Assembly: GCA_048296855.1 (NCBI GenBank) | Contig: CP182631.1 | From: Pseudocolwellia sp048296855 | GTDB taxonomy: Bacteria > Pseudomonadota > Gammaproteobacteria > Enterobacterales > Alteromonadaceae | Strand: one strand, 5' to 3' | Length of the DNA stretch: 64,000 nt | Part shown: piece by piece, positions 33,490 to 43,159 of the stretch | Position numbering within the stretch: the stretch's first letter is position 1 | Layout of the letters: every line of letters begins with the position of its first letter | The notes under the pieces: generated by a model | What the model saw: only the letters and a program-made list of their open reading frames with translations | Told to the model about the DNA's origin: nothing | The model's database searches: none | Made by a program: the position numbers and the translations under genes

Positions 33490-35176
33490 GCTTCCGCCAT
33501 TTGTACCTTTTTTCATTGGTGCATTACTTTTATTATGTACTCGCGGTATGTTGCGAGGTGCAGTAATGATCGCAATACCGATCCTCAGTGGAATGCACTT
33601 ATGGATGATCCCAGAAGGAATTCACTTACAGTTTGCTTTTCTTGATTATCAATTAACGCCCTACCGCGTAGATAAGTTGAGCATAATGTTTGGTTATGTT
33701 TTTCATATTGCGGCCTTAATCGGCATTATCTACTCGTTACATCTTCGCGATACGATGCAGCAAGTAGCAGCTATGTTATATGCAGGAAGTGCTTTAGGTG
33801 CAGTATTTGCTGGCGATTTGTTAACTTTATTCCTCTTTTGGGAGTTACTAGCATTTACTTCTGTATTTTTGATTTTGGCTCGCCGAACCCAGCGAGCTTA
33901 TGATGCAGCGATGCGCTACCTTATTATTCAAGTGCTTTCCGGCGTTATATTACTTGCCGGTGCGCTTTTTTATGCACATGAAAACAATAGTTTAGCGTTT
34001 GGCTATATTGGCTTAGACAGCATTGCAGGCTGGCTTATTCTTATTGCAGTCGGTATAAAATGTGCATTCCCTTTTGCTCATAACTGGTTAACGGATTCCT
34101 ACCCAGAAGCAACCGTAACAGGTACGGTATTTCTTAGTGCTTTTACCACAAAGGTTGCTGTTTATGCATTGGCACGTGCCTTCCCCGGTGCTGAAATATT
34201 AATCTATATTGGTGCGGCAATGACTTGTTTCCCAATATTTTTTGCGGTAATTGAAAATGATTTACGCCGTGTATTAGCATACAGCTTAATCAACCAAGTA
34301 GGTTTCATGGTTGTTGGTATCGGTATTGGTACAGCACTTGCGATTAATGGTGCTGTCTCTCACGCCTTTAATGATGTTATTTTTAAAGGCTTGCTCTTTA
34401 TGTCAATGGGGGCCGTGTTACATATGACAGGCCGAATTAATGGTTCTGATCTTGGTGGTTTATATAAAACCATGCCCAAAACAACCATACTTTGTATCGT
34501 TGGTGCAGCATCTATTTCAGCTTTTCCTTTATTTAGTGGTTTTGTTAGTAAATCAATGGTGATGACTGCAGCCCTTGAAGAAGGCTTTAACTGGATTTGG
34601 TTAATGCTATTGTTTGCTTCAGCAGGTGTATTCCATCACGCAGGAATTAAGATCCCATATTTTGCCTTCTTTGCACATGATTCAGGTATTAGAGCAAGTG
34701 ATCCACCAAACAATATGTTGTTAGCTATGGCAATTGCAGCGGCGCTTTGTATTGCTATTGGCATTTACCCACAAGCATTATATTCATTGTTACCTTACAA
34801 CACAGGTTATAACCCATATGATGCAACTCATGTGTTGGCACAAACTCAATTATTATTCTTTTCTGCATTGGCTTTTGTTTGGCTTAATCTTAAAGGCATG
34901 TATCCACCAGAGTTACGTTCAACTCACTTAGATTTTGATTGGATTTATCGCCGTGCAATGCCAAATGTATTACAACAAATGTTTAGCGTTATCTGGAAAG
35001 CTGATCGTACATTACGAGATGGGGTGAAATTAAGACTTAATACCTGCTTAGGTTATTTTGCTGGTAAAAATGATCGACTAAGCATCTTACTCTCACGAAG
35101 CTACCCTATTGGTAGTATGGCTATGTGGGTTGCTGTAGTGTTAGCTGTATACCTATTACTGAGTTTTATCAAGTGA
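33476..35176 (+). CDS. Mrp-type antiporter proton-channel subunit (ND5-like), third copy
   Basis: 566 residues with about 15 membrane helices. Core segments are FAGDLLTLFLFWELLAFTSV, AFPFAHNWLTDSYPEATVTG and AVSHAFNDVIFKGLLFMSMG, again the proton-pump subunit family. The C terminus extends about 100 residues beyond the pump core, with MPNVLQQMFSVIWKADRTLR before a last helix. It is the last gene of the operon and is followed by a family 1 repeat at 35197. Confidence 0.9.
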   Translation: MWMTELPPFVPFFIGALLLLCTRGMLRGAVMIAIPILSGMHLWMIPEGIHLQFAFLDYQLTPYRVDKLSIMFGYVFHIAALIGIIYSLHLRDTMQQVAAMLYAGSALGAVFAGDLLTLFLFWELLAFTSVFLILARRTQRAYDAAMRYLIIQVLSGVILLAGALFYAHENNSLAFGYIGLDSIAGWLILIAVGIKCAFPFAHNWLTDSYPEATVTGTVFLSAFTTKVAVYALARAFPGAEILIYIGAAMTCFPIFFAVIENDLRRVLAYSLINQVGFMVVGIGIGTALAINGAVSHAFNDVIFKGLLFMSMGAVLHMTGRINGSDLGGLYKTMPKTTILCIVGAASISAFPLFSGFVSKSMVMTAALEEGFNWIWLMLLFASAGVFHHAGIKIPYFAFFAHDSGIRASDPPNNMLLAMAIAAALCIAIGIYPQALYSLLPYNTGYNPYDATHVLAQTQLLFFSALAFVWLNLKGMYPPELRSTHLDFDWIYRRAMPNVLQQMFSVIWKADRTLRDGVKLRLNTCLGYFAGKNDRLSILLSRSYPIGSMAMWVAVVLAVYLLLSFIK

Positions 35177-35196
35177 GAAGGCGTTTAGGTGGTGTA

Positions 35197-35465
35197 TATA
35201 TCCGTAAGCATTCAAGATGCAGGTTTCAGTGGGAACTAAAAATAATTTAGGCACAGGTTTCATGTTCCAAACAAAATATAAGGTCTACATCTATGTATGC
35301 AAGGCATTAAATTTACGTCATGGTTATTATCGGTAACTGCTTCTGCGTTATCCTAATATCCTACATCCGTGTAGGAACCAGACTAAAATTAATAAGCCCC
35401 ATAAATTGTTTTTAGACCCATCGAAGAAGCGCTCTGAAATAGCCTCTTGAGTGGTAACGGATATA
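35197..35465. repeat. Family 1 repeat, 269-bp copy
   Basis: Ends TATATCCGTAAGCATTCAAG and CTCTTGAGTGGTAACGGATA. It has the same orientation as the copy at 51933 but lacks about 90 bases near the right end. It fills most of the 324-base gap between the antiporter operon and the convergent GH13 gene. Confidence 0.88.
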
Positions 35466-35500
35466 TACTTTATTTATTCCAACTGATTAGGGGATTGGCG

Positions 35501-37132
35501 TTACTGTACTTCAGCATAAAAGCAACCGAAAGGCTGTAACTCAATGCTGTTACCAACGACTTTACCTACAGCGAGTTTATGGCCTGTTTGTTCAGTTAAG
35601 TTGTTAAATGAGCTTGTATTAAACGTTTGCGTTGTATCACTTAAGTTGAAGCATACAAGCAGATTTTGACTCTCGAAGGTTCGGGTAAATACTAATAAAG
35701 ATTCATCTGAGTCTATAAATTCAATGTCGCCATAAAGTAGTGCAGGGTGCTGTTTGCGCCAATGGGTAAATGCCCTGTAGCTATTTAATACCGATGTAGG
35801 TTCAAGGTCTTGTTCGCTTACAGCTAGCGGTTTATGACTGTCGATCATAGGTAACCATGGTGTGTTTTCAGAAAACCCTGCGTTAGTCTCGTTTTTATTC
35901 CAAGGGTGAGGTGTTCTACAACCATCGCGACCTTTAAATTGTGGCCAAAAAGTTTTGCCGTAAGGGTCTTGAATGTCTTCAAAGGCAATTTCACCTTCAG
36001 GTAATCCTAGCTCTTCACCTTGGTAACTACAGACACTGCCACGTAATGATGATATTAAAGCAAATAGCATTTTGGCAAAATTTGGTGCAGCAGCTAGGTT
36101 GTTTTTAGCCCCCCAACGACTGACTACACGTTGCACATCGTGATTGCTGATAGACCAGCAAGGCCAGCCGTCAGATACGCTTGCCTCTAAAGATTTTACT
36201 ACTTGCTTTATATAGCTGGCGGTAAAGTTGTCGGTTAATAAATCGAAGCTATAACCCATGTGTAATCGGCTATCACCTTGGGTGTACTCAGCCATGGTTT
36301 TAAGTGAGTCTTCAGACGATATTTCACCTAAAGCCACTGTACCTGGGTACTGATTAAGTAGTGATCTGATTGATTCAATAAAGCCTAAATTTTCATCTTG
36401 GGTATTATTAAAATAATGGTATTGATAAGCGTATGGGTTTTTCTCATCAAAACCTATGCTTTGTCTTAACTCTTTAGGTTTTGGCGGGTTGTCGCGCAGT
36501 TGAGCGTCGTGAAAACAAAAGTTAATCGCGTCTAATCTGAAACCATCCACACCACGTTTTAGCCAAAATTCAACATTGTCTAATACCGCTTGGCGAACCT
36601 CAGGATTATGAAAGTTTAAGTCAGGTTGGCTCGTTAAAAAGTTATGCAGGTAATATTGCTGTCTGCGTGGCTCCCATGTCCAACCCATACCACCAAAAAT
36701 AGATAACCAATTGTTAGGCGCTGTTCCGTCTGGCTTAGCGTCAGCCCAAACATACCAGTCGGCTTTATCGTTAGTTTGGCTTTCGCGGCTTTCAATAAAC
36801 CATTGGTGTTGATCTGAAGTGTGGCTTAACACTTGGTCGATCATTATTTTAATATTTAGCGCATGCGCTTTTGCGATTAGTTCATCAAAGTCGGCTAAGT
36901 TACCAAAAATAGGATCTATGTCTCGGTAGTCGCTAATATCATAACCAAAATCTTTCATTGGAGATTTGAAAAAAGGCGAAATCCAAATCGCATCTACACC
37001 TAAACTTGCAATGTAATCTAGCTTAGCAACAATACCTTGTAAATCACCAATGCCATCGTTATTGCTGTCATTGAAGCTTCGAGGATAAACTTGATAAATT
37101 ACGGCTCCTCGCCACCACATTTGTTCTAACAT
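35501..37132 (-). CDS. Alpha-glucosidase, GH13 (oligo-1,6-glucosidase type)
   Basis: 543 residues starting at the ATG at 37132 (MLEQMWWRGAVIYQVYPRSF), which has a GGAG ribosome binding site 8 bases upstream; the ATG at 37195 would add 21 residues not typical of the family. GH13 conserved regions appear in order: DQVLSHTSDQH (I), GFRLDAINF with the nucleophile Asp (II), ALGEISSED with the acid/base Glu (III), SNHDVQRV (IV). The overall layout fits subfamily 23 marine alpha-glucosidases. There is no signal peptide, so it acts in the cytoplasm on maltose-type sugars brought in by the transporter at 46033. Two ATACGTAT operators lie about 110-140 bases upstream of the start. Confidence 0.92.
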   Translation of the reverse strand: MLEQMWWRGAVIYQVYPRSFNDSNNDGIGDLQGIVAKLDYIASLGVDAIWISPFFKSPMKDFGYDISDYRDIDPIFGNLADFDELIAKAHALNIKIMIDQVLSHTSDQHQWFIESRESQTNDKADWYVWADAKPDGTAPNNWLSIFGGMGWTWEPRRQQYYLHNFLTSQPDLNFHNPEVRQAVLDNVEFWLKRGVDGFRLDAINFCFHDAQLRDNPPKPKELRQSIGFDEKNPYAYQYHYFNNTQDENLGFIESIRSLLNQYPGTVALGEISSEDSLKTMAEYTQGDSRLHMGYSFDLLTDNFTASYIKQVVKSLEASVSDGWPCWSISNHDVQRVVSRWGAKNNLAAAPNFAKMLFALISSLRGSVCSYQGEELGLPEGEIAFEDIQDPYGKTFWPQFKGRDGCRTPHPWNKNETNAGFSENTPWLPMIDSHKPLAVSEQDLEPTSVLNSYRAFTHWRKQHPALLYGDIEFIDSDESLLVFTRTFESQNLLVCFNLSDTTQTFNTSSFNNLTEQTGHKLAVGKVVGNSIELQPFGCFYAEVQ

Positions 37133-37241
37133 TATTAAAGCTCCAACCGTTTGACTAAAGCGGCTTGAATTATTGCCACTCGTTATCGTATTCATATAAT
37201 GTACTAAGAATACGCTAAGAAGCCCTACCTATCATAGGCTT

Positions 37242-37254
37242 TGCATACGTATGT
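37242..37254. promoter_or_regulatory. Putative LacI-family operator (site 1)
   Basis: TGCATACGTATGT, nearly palindromic around CG. A second site lies 20 bases away centre to centre, two DNA turns apart, both upstream of the GH13 alpha-glucosidase gene. Confidence 0.65.
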
Positions 37255-37262
37255 ATTGTGTA

Positions 37263-37275
37263 ACATACGTATGCA
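37263..37275. promoter_or_regulatory. Putative LacI-family operator (site 2)
   Basis: ACATACGTATGCA, the mirror image of site 1. The same core is at 39486, 43213 and 45906, each upstream of another gene of the glucan cluster. Confidence 0.65.
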
Positions 37276-37349
37276 TTTATTTGAAAAAAAATAACCAATA
37301 GTTTGGAGAAATTAAGGAGATAAAAGAGGGGTAGAGGTAACCTACCGTT

Positions 37350-37660
37350 TATACCCGTTACCAATCAAGAGGCTATTTCAGAGTGCTTGAGCGATATCAA
37401 TTCAAGGCAATGCTTTGTAATAATGGTCGTTCCCTTATAAAAAGTATTAACGCAGAAGTGATTTTGCTCAAGCGCTTCTTCGATGGGTCTAAAAACAATT
37501 TATGCTTCGTTATTAACTTTAGTCAGGTTCCTACACGGATGTAGGACATTAGGGTAACGCAGGAGCAGTTACCGAGAATAACCATGACGTAAACTTAATG
37601 CCTTGCCTAAATTGTTTTTAGTTCCCACTGAAACCTGCATCTTGAATAGTAACGGGTATA
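37350..37660. repeat. Family 1 repeat, 311-bp copy
   Basis: Inverted orientation relative to the copies at 35197 and 51933: it starts TATACCCGTTACCAATCAAG and ends CTTGAATAGTAACGGGTATA. It lies between the two GH13 genes, near the end of the amylase gene and behind the operator pair. Confidence 0.9.
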
Positions 37661-37697
37661 TTTAACAGTAGGCTTTAAACCGTTAAGCTTGAAAGGG

Positions 37698-39419
37698 TTA
37701 TTTCAGCATTGCTAATAATTTAGCATTATTAATAGGGCTATTTAATAGCAGAACTTTTACATCGTGAGCATTAACTTGCACGCTTAACTGCTTTTGTTCT
37801 GGGGTAATAGTTAACAGTTCTTTAGATTGAGCGTCTTGCCAAACTCCAGCGTTTAATAATTTATTAACAGTAATGGTTTCAGGGTTATCGCTTTTATTTA
37901 AAAAAACCAAAGCCGTTTGGTTAACGCCATCCTTTTGATAAACACGATAAAAAACAGCGGTGTTTTGCTTGAACTCTACATTCAGTTGTACACCTTTTTG
38001 TAGGGCGATGTTGTGTTTACGTATTTGGGCTATTTGGGTTAATTCTTGATGAATAATATGCTTTTTAGCGCGCTCTATATTCGCTTGTCCTAAGTAATTT
38101 CGGTTACCTTCATGCTCTGCTTTTCCAGTCATAAAGTTGATTTCTGAACCATAATAAATCACCGGAATACCACGAGAGGTAAACAACCAATTATTCGCAT
38201 CAATAAAGCCATTATCGTTAGCGTTCATACGCGGCATATCGTGGTTGTCGTAAAAGGTCATTAACTCATAGGGATTTTGGTATAAACCATCAGTTAAATG
38301 TAAGTAAGAAAGCAGATCTGCATAGCTACTGTTAGGATTTTCAAACACACCCGTTATTGCTTTTTGTCCTGGAAAATCTAAAACGCTAACGCCGCCATTT
38401 TCTGGTTTAGTATGCTCTGCAATAAACGTTGCATCGTATGAAAAGCTTTCAGCAAAAATAAAGAGATCAGGATGTTGTGCGCGAAGATTGTCAGTTAATT
38501 TTTTCCAAAAATGGTGTGGCATATGTTTAATGGTATCAATACGAATAGAATCCGCACCTTGGTTTAACCAATATAAATAAGCTTTAGTAAAGTAGGCTAA
38601 AACCTCTGGATTATTTTCATTAAAGTCTGAGAGTTCACCAATGTCGGGTTTGTTATTAAAAAACAGATGCAGTGGTTCATTTTCATTAAGATCTTTTGGA
38701 GCAAGGTTTTGATGATTGGCCACTAAGGTATTGTTTTCATCATACAGCTTACCAAAAGATTTTTGATTAACCGGCATGGTATAAGAAGGTGAACCATGAT
38801 TAGCAACAATATCAAGCACAAAATCTAGCTGGAAATCTTTGTTTAAACGTTGGGTAAATTCAGAAAAACCTAAGGCAGGGGAGGTTAAGTGTTCGTCTGT
38901 TTTAAAAAAGTTAACGCCCCAATAACCATGGTAACCAGTTTTTCCGCCGTCTTTAAATTTTCCGCCATAGGTAATAGGTGAACCACCTGAAAAGGCTTCA
39001 TCAGGATTGTCATAAATAGGCGTTAACCACACAGAGGTAAAGCCCATATCTTTAATATATTGTGCGTTATTAATAACACCTTGAAAGTCGCCTCCAAGAT
39101 AACCTACATTAGCTGTTTCGCCGTTCTCACCCACTAAAGGTCTATCAAATGTTGGATGTTCGCCGCCTTGATTTTCATGGTTATTACTTGGGTCACCATC
39201 TACAAACCTATCGGTCATTAAGAAATAAATAGCTTCTTTCGCGTAATCGTTTGTAGTGCCGTAAATGTTATTTGTGCTTTGTGTTATCGCCGCATTATTC
39301 GGTGTTTTATTGTTATCTACGGAAGAACAACTGATGGATAAAGCTCCAAGCACCATAATATTGATCAAGTTAAAAAATGGTGGCTTAGATAAGCGAACAG
39401 CATGTAAATAATTACGCAT
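37698..39419 (-). CDS. Alpha-amylase family protein, GH13, probable lipoprotein
   Basis: 573 residues. The N terminus has a basic start and hydrophobic stretch ending in a cysteine (MVLGALSISCSS), so it is probably a lipoprotein facing the periplasm or cell surface. The GH13 regions follow: FVLDIVANHG (I), SIRIDTIKHM with the nucleophile Asp (II), FAESFSYD with the acid/base Glu (III), and YDNHDMPRM (IV). It would cut starch or glycogen-type glucans outside the cytoplasm. An ATACGTAT operator is centred about 70 bases upstream of the start, within a promoter segment that is repeated upstream of the GH31 gene. Confidence 0.9.
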   Translation of the reverse strand: MRNYLHAVRLSKPPFFNLINIMVLGALSISCSSVDNNKTPNNAAITQSTNNIYGTTNDYAKEAIYFLMTDRFVDGDPSNNHENQGGEHPTFDRPLVGENGETANVGYLGGDFQGVINNAQYIKDMGFTSVWLTPIYDNPDEAFSGGSPITYGGKFKDGGKTGYHGYWGVNFFKTDEHLTSPALGFSEFTQRLNKDFQLDFVLDIVANHGSPSYTMPVNQKSFGKLYDENNTLVANHQNLAPKDLNENEPLHLFFNNKPDIGELSDFNENNPEVLAYFTKAYLYWLNQGADSIRIDTIKHMPHHFWKKLTDNLRAQHPDLFIFAESFSYDATFIAEHTKPENGGVSVLDFPGQKAITGVFENPNSSYADLLSYLHLTDGLYQNPYELMTFYDNHDMPRMNANDNGFIDANNWLFTSRGIPVIYYGSEINFMTGKAEHEGNRNYLGQANIERAKKHIIHQELTQIAQIRKHNIALQKGVQLNVEFKQNTAVFYRVYQKDGVNQTALVFLNKSDNPETITVNKLLNAGVWQDAQSKELLTITPEQKQLSVQVNAHDVKVLLLNSPINNAKLLAMLK

Positions 39420-39431
39420 AAAAGGATCTCA

Positions 39432-39495
39432 AAATTGTTATTTAAAGCATGCTATGACGTTGCTAATAACTGTACAAGTTAGTGCATACGTATTC
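39432..39495. repeat. Duplicated promoter segment, left copy
   Basis: About 63 bases, including AGCATGCTAT, GTTGCTAATAACTGTACAAG and an operator, are repeated almost exactly at 43160-43222 in the same direction. This copy serves the leftward amylase gene. The 3.66 kb between the two copies holds a family 1 repeat and the Amt-GGDEF-EAL gene. Confidence 0.88.
39483..39495. promoter_or_regulatory. Putative LacI-family operator (site 3)
   Basis: TGCATACGTATTC upstream of the leftward GH13 amylase gene. Confidence 0.6.
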
Positions 39496-39688
39496 AAATA
39501 ACAAACCTACTGATATGAATATTGTGGTTATATATTTCCAGCTAACTTTAATTTTTGAAAATTTATACTAGTATTATTTAAGTTGGTATAGATGAAATTT
39601 ACTCGTTTGACAACAAAACAGCCACTAGAGATGATAAGCATGAAGCGTTAATTGATTGTTTATTAAAATAAATTTAAATTATTAAGTC

Positions 39689-40050
39689 TATACCCGTTAC
39701 CAATCAAGAGGCTATTTCAGAGTGCTTGAGCGATATCAATTCAAGGCAATGCAATGCTTTGTAATAATGGTCGTTCCCTTATAAAAAGCATTAACGACGA
39801 AGTGATTTTGCTCAAGCGCTTCTTCGATGGGTCTAAAAACAATTTATGGGGCTTATTAACTTTAGTCAGGTTCCTACATGGATGAGGGCATTAGGGTAAC
39901 GCAGGAGCAATTACCGAGAATAACCATGACGTAAACTTAATGCCTTACATACATGGATGTAGACCTTAGATTTCGTCTGGAACATGAAATCTGTGCCTAA
40001 ATTTTTTTTAGTTCCCACTGAAACCTGCATCTTGAATGGTTACGGGTATA
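39689..40050. repeat. Family 1 repeat, 362-bp copy abutting the Amt fusion gene
   Basis: Longest copy: it starts TATACCCGTTACCAATCAAG and ends CTTGAATGGTTACGGGTATA, in the same orientation as the copy at 37350. Its end is only 17 bases before the ATG of the Amt-GGDEF-EAL gene, so the promoter of that gene must lie within or before the element. Confidence 0.9.
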
Positions 40051-40067
40051 TATATATAGGGTTTTGG

Positions 40068-43000
40068 ATGGATTATTCTTGGCTGCTTACTACAGCTTTT
40101 TTAGTGTTTTTGATGCAAGCAGGTTTTTTGTGTTTAGAAAGTGGAAAAATCCGCAGTAAAAATAGTATAAATGTTGCCGCCAAAAATATTTCTGATTTTA
40201 TTGTTGCTGTAACCGTTTATTGGACTATTGGCTTTGCTTTAATGTTTGGTGAATCTTTTTATGGTTTATTCGGCACAAGCGAGTTCTTTTTTGGTGATGA
40301 TCAAACACCTTTTCAAATTAGCTTCTTTATTTTTCAAATGATGTTTTGCGGTACGGCTGCCACCCTTTTATCAGGTGCTGTAGCTGAACGTATGACATAT
40401 CGCGGCTATATTTATGGCACATTAATTTTGTCTGCGATTATTTATCCTATATGTGGTCATTGGGCTTGGTCATCTATTTATTCAGACAATAATCAGGGGT
40501 GGCTGGAAAGTTTAGGTTTTGTTGATTTTGCCGGAGCAACGGTTGTTCATTCGGTTGGAGGAAGTGTGGCACTTGCCGCCGTATTAATTATTGGCCCTCG
40601 ATTAGGGCGATTCAATCCTAAGAGAAAGTTTCCACAAGGAAGTAACTTACCTATTGCTGTATTAGGCGTTTTATTGATTTGGTTAGGGTGGTTTGGCTTT
40701 AATGGTGGAAGCACTTTAGCTCTTAATGAGCAAGTTCCAAGTATTATATTAAACACCTGTATATCTGCAGTATTTGGCGGCATATTTGCGTCAATGATTC
40801 ACAACTATCATCATAAATTTATTGATGTGAGTTATATTTTAAACGGTGTTATTTCAGGCTTGGTTGCTATTACGGCATGTTGTAACAGCGTTAGCGCTAA
40901 AGAAGCTATGCTTATTGGTATTATCGCTGGTGTTGTTTTGTATTATGGAACATACGTTATTGAAAAGTTAAAAATTGATGATGCTTTAGGTGTTATTCCT
41001 GTGCATTTATTTGCAGGTATTTGGGGAACATTAGCGGTTGCTTTATTTTCCGATTTAACCGTATTAGATACAGGGTTATCACGCTTTGAGCAATTTAATG
41101 CTCAGCTTATTGGTATTTTTTCTATCTTCTCTTTCAGCTTCATTGTTAGTTTTATTTTGTTCAAAATAATTGATCATTTTGTTCCACTGCGTGTGTCAGC
41201 TAAAAATGAAATGATCGGTATGAATATTTCAGAGCATAGAGCCTCAACTGAGCTCATCGACTTACTTGATTCAATGCGTTTACAGCAAACGGAAGGTGAG
41301 TTTTCAGCTTCGGTACCCGAAGAGCCTTTTACAGAGGTTGGTCAAATAGCTAAGCAATACAATAAGGTTATTAAACGCGTTAATAATGAAATTACACAAC
41401 GAGATAATGCTATTGATCAATTTCGTTCTAGCGAAAAACGCAAAAGTGCCATCTTAGATTCATCAATGGACAGTATTGTAACCGTTGATTTACATGGCAA
41501 TATTCTTGAGTTTAATCCTGCGTCAGAAAAAATATTTGGCTATTTAAAAAGAAGTGTTATTGGAAAAAACTTTATCGAGCTATTTATTCAAGAAGATGAG
41601 CAAGAAGCAATTAAAGAAAGTTTAAAGCATCAATTTTCTACGGCCCAAGGACTTTTACATAATAGAAGAAATACCATCACATTAAATAGCCAAGCCAGTG
41701 GCGAATTTCCCGCTGAGGTATCGGTAACAAGAACCAATTTAGGTAGCGTTTTTAAAAATGAATTTACCTTACATATTCGTAATATTTCTAGGCAATTAAA
41801 ATTACAAAATAAGCTAAAACAATTAGCATATAGCGATTCATTAACGGGCTTATATAACCGAACTTATTTAATGAACTGCTTAGAAAGTTTTATTAAAAAA
41901 CCGGTCAATGATACACAACACATTATTCTTTTCTTTTTAGATTTAGACCGCTTTAAACAAGTTAATGACACTTTAGGTCATAAAGCAGGAGACATTTTGT
42001 TATGTGAAGTTGCTAGCCGATTAATTGAAGTAACACGTTCTTCAGACATTATTGCTCGCTGGGGAGGCGATGAATTTATTGTGATGATGGAAGGTGAGTT
42101 AAGTTCACTTGACGCAATAAATAAAGCGCAAGAAATATTAAGTGTGTTACGTAGCCCTATTGAATTAGAAGGGCATATGGTCAATATATTAACCAGTATC
42201 GGTATCGCTTTATCTAAAGTGGTAAAAGCCAATGCGCAAGAGTTAATAAAACAGGCTGATATGGCAATGTACCATGCTAAAAAAAATGGCCGTAACAATT
42301 TTCAATTATTCCAGCCTGACATGGAACATGTTGATATTATCAACTTTACTTATGAACAAGACATGAGAAGCGCAATAAATGATCCTGAGCAATTCCATTT
42401 TGTTTATCAGCCAAAAGTTAATGAACGTGATCATGTTATTGGTTTTGAAGCCTTAGCTCGTTGGCTACACTCTGATGGTAATTATATTTCGCCCAGTATA
42501 TTTATTCCTATTGCTGAAAATTCAGAAGCCATTATTACGATAGGCGAGTTAGCCATAAAAAACGTTTTAGAACAACAGATGCAATGGAGTCAGCAAGGAT
42601 TAAATATTGTGCCCATATCGGTGAATATTTCAGGAAAACACCTAATTTCAGGGCAACTGATTCCTTTTATAAAAGCGCAGTTATCAAAAAATAATATCTC
42701 GGGTGAGTTTTTAGAAATAGAAATAACAGAAGGCGTGTTATTAACAGAGGTTGAAGAGTGTATTAACGTTCTTTCGCAATTAAAAGAAATGGATATTAAA
42801 ATATCAGTAGATGACTTTGGGACGGGTTATTCTTCATTGAGTTATTTAAAACGTTTACCTATTGATATATTAAAAATTGATCGCTCATTTGTTAATGAAT
42901 GCGCATCAACCACCGAAGACGGACAAATATGTTCAACCATTATTAATTTAGCCAACAACCTTAGTTTATCAACTATAGCTGAAGGGGTTGAAACCGAAGA

Positions 43001-43118
43001 ACAAAAAGCCTTTTTGTTAAAAAATGGCTGTTCAAATTTTCAAGGCTATCTCTTCTCAAAACCTATCACAGTAGAGCAAGCGACGCCTTTATTAAGGTTA
43101 AAAGATATTACATTTTAA
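40068..43118 (+). CDS. Ammonium transporter fused to PAS-GGDEF-EAL
   Basis: A fusion of 1016 residues. Residues 1-400 are an Amt/Rh ammonium channel with eleven membrane helices: Asp153 and His161 in DFAGATVVH, His313 in IPVHLFAGIWG (the twin-His pore pair), HWAW and GWFGFNGGS. A HAMP-like linker (about 400-450) leads to a PAS domain (about 455-570), GGDEF domain (motif 666-670 with an RxxD inhibitory site, RSSD, before it) and EAL domain (EAL 794-796, DDFGTG 915-920). All catalytic motifs are intact. So ammonium binding or flow could set c-di-GMP levels. The true start is the ATG at 40068 (MDYSWLLTTAFL); a frame upstream only reads into the repeat. No glnK lies nearby, which fits a sensor more than a bulk importer. 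Confidence 0.93.
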   Translation: MDYSWLLTTAFLVFLMQAGFLCLESGKIRSKNSINVAAKNISDFIVAVTVYWTIGFALMFGESFYGLFGTSEFFFGDDQTPFQISFFIFQMMFCGTAATLLSGAVAERMTYRGYIYGTLILSAIIYPICGHWAWSSIYSDNNQGWLESLGFVDFAGATVVHSVGGSVALAAVLIIGPRLGRFNPKRKFPQGSNLPIAVLGVLLIWLGWFGFNGGSTLALNEQVPSIILNTCISAVFGGIFASMIHNYHHKFIDVSYILNGVISGLVAITACCNSVSAKEAMLIGIIAGVVLYYGTYVIEKLKIDDALGVIPVHLFAGIWGTLAVALFSDLTVLDTGLSRFEQFNAQLIGIFSIFSFSFIVSFILFKIIDHFVPLRVSAKNEMIGMNISEHRASTELIDLLDSMRLQQTEGEFSASVPEEPFTEVGQIAKQYNKVIKRVNNEITQRDNAIDQFRSSEKRKSAILDSSMDSIVTVDLHGNILEFNPASEKIFGYLKRSVIGKNFIELFIQEDEQEAIKESLKHQFSTAQGLLHNRRNTITLNSQASGEFPAEVSVTRTNLGSVFKNEFTLHIRNISRQLKLQNKLKQLAYSDSLTGLYNRTYLMNCLESFIKKPVNDTQHIILFFLDLDRFKQVNDTLGHKAGDILLCEVASRLIEVTRSSDIIARWGGDEFIVMMEGELSSLDAINKAQEILSVLRSPIELEGHMVNILTSIGIALSKVVKANAQELIKQADMAMYHAKKNGRNNFQLFQPDMEHVDIINFTYEQDMRSAINDPEQFHFVYQPKVNERDHVIGFEALARWLHSDGNYISPSIFIPIAENSEAIITIGELAIKNVLEQQMQWSQQGLNIVPISVNISGKHLISGQLIPFIKAQLSKNNISGEFLEIEITEGVLLTEVEECINVLSQLKEMDIKISVDDFGTGYSSLSYLKRLPIDILKIDRSFVNECASTTEDGQICSTIINLANNLSLSTIAEGVETEEQKAFLLKNGCSNFQGYLFSKPITVEQATPLLRLKDITF

Positions 43119-43159
43119 TTTTAGGTTTATACGGCACTAACTAAGTTTATTAAGTCAGG

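Noticed and set aside
39984..40067. N-terminal extension of the Amt fusion
   Set aside because: The extra 28 codons lie in the family 1 repeat and no Amt protein carries such a segment; the ATG at 40068 fits the family start.
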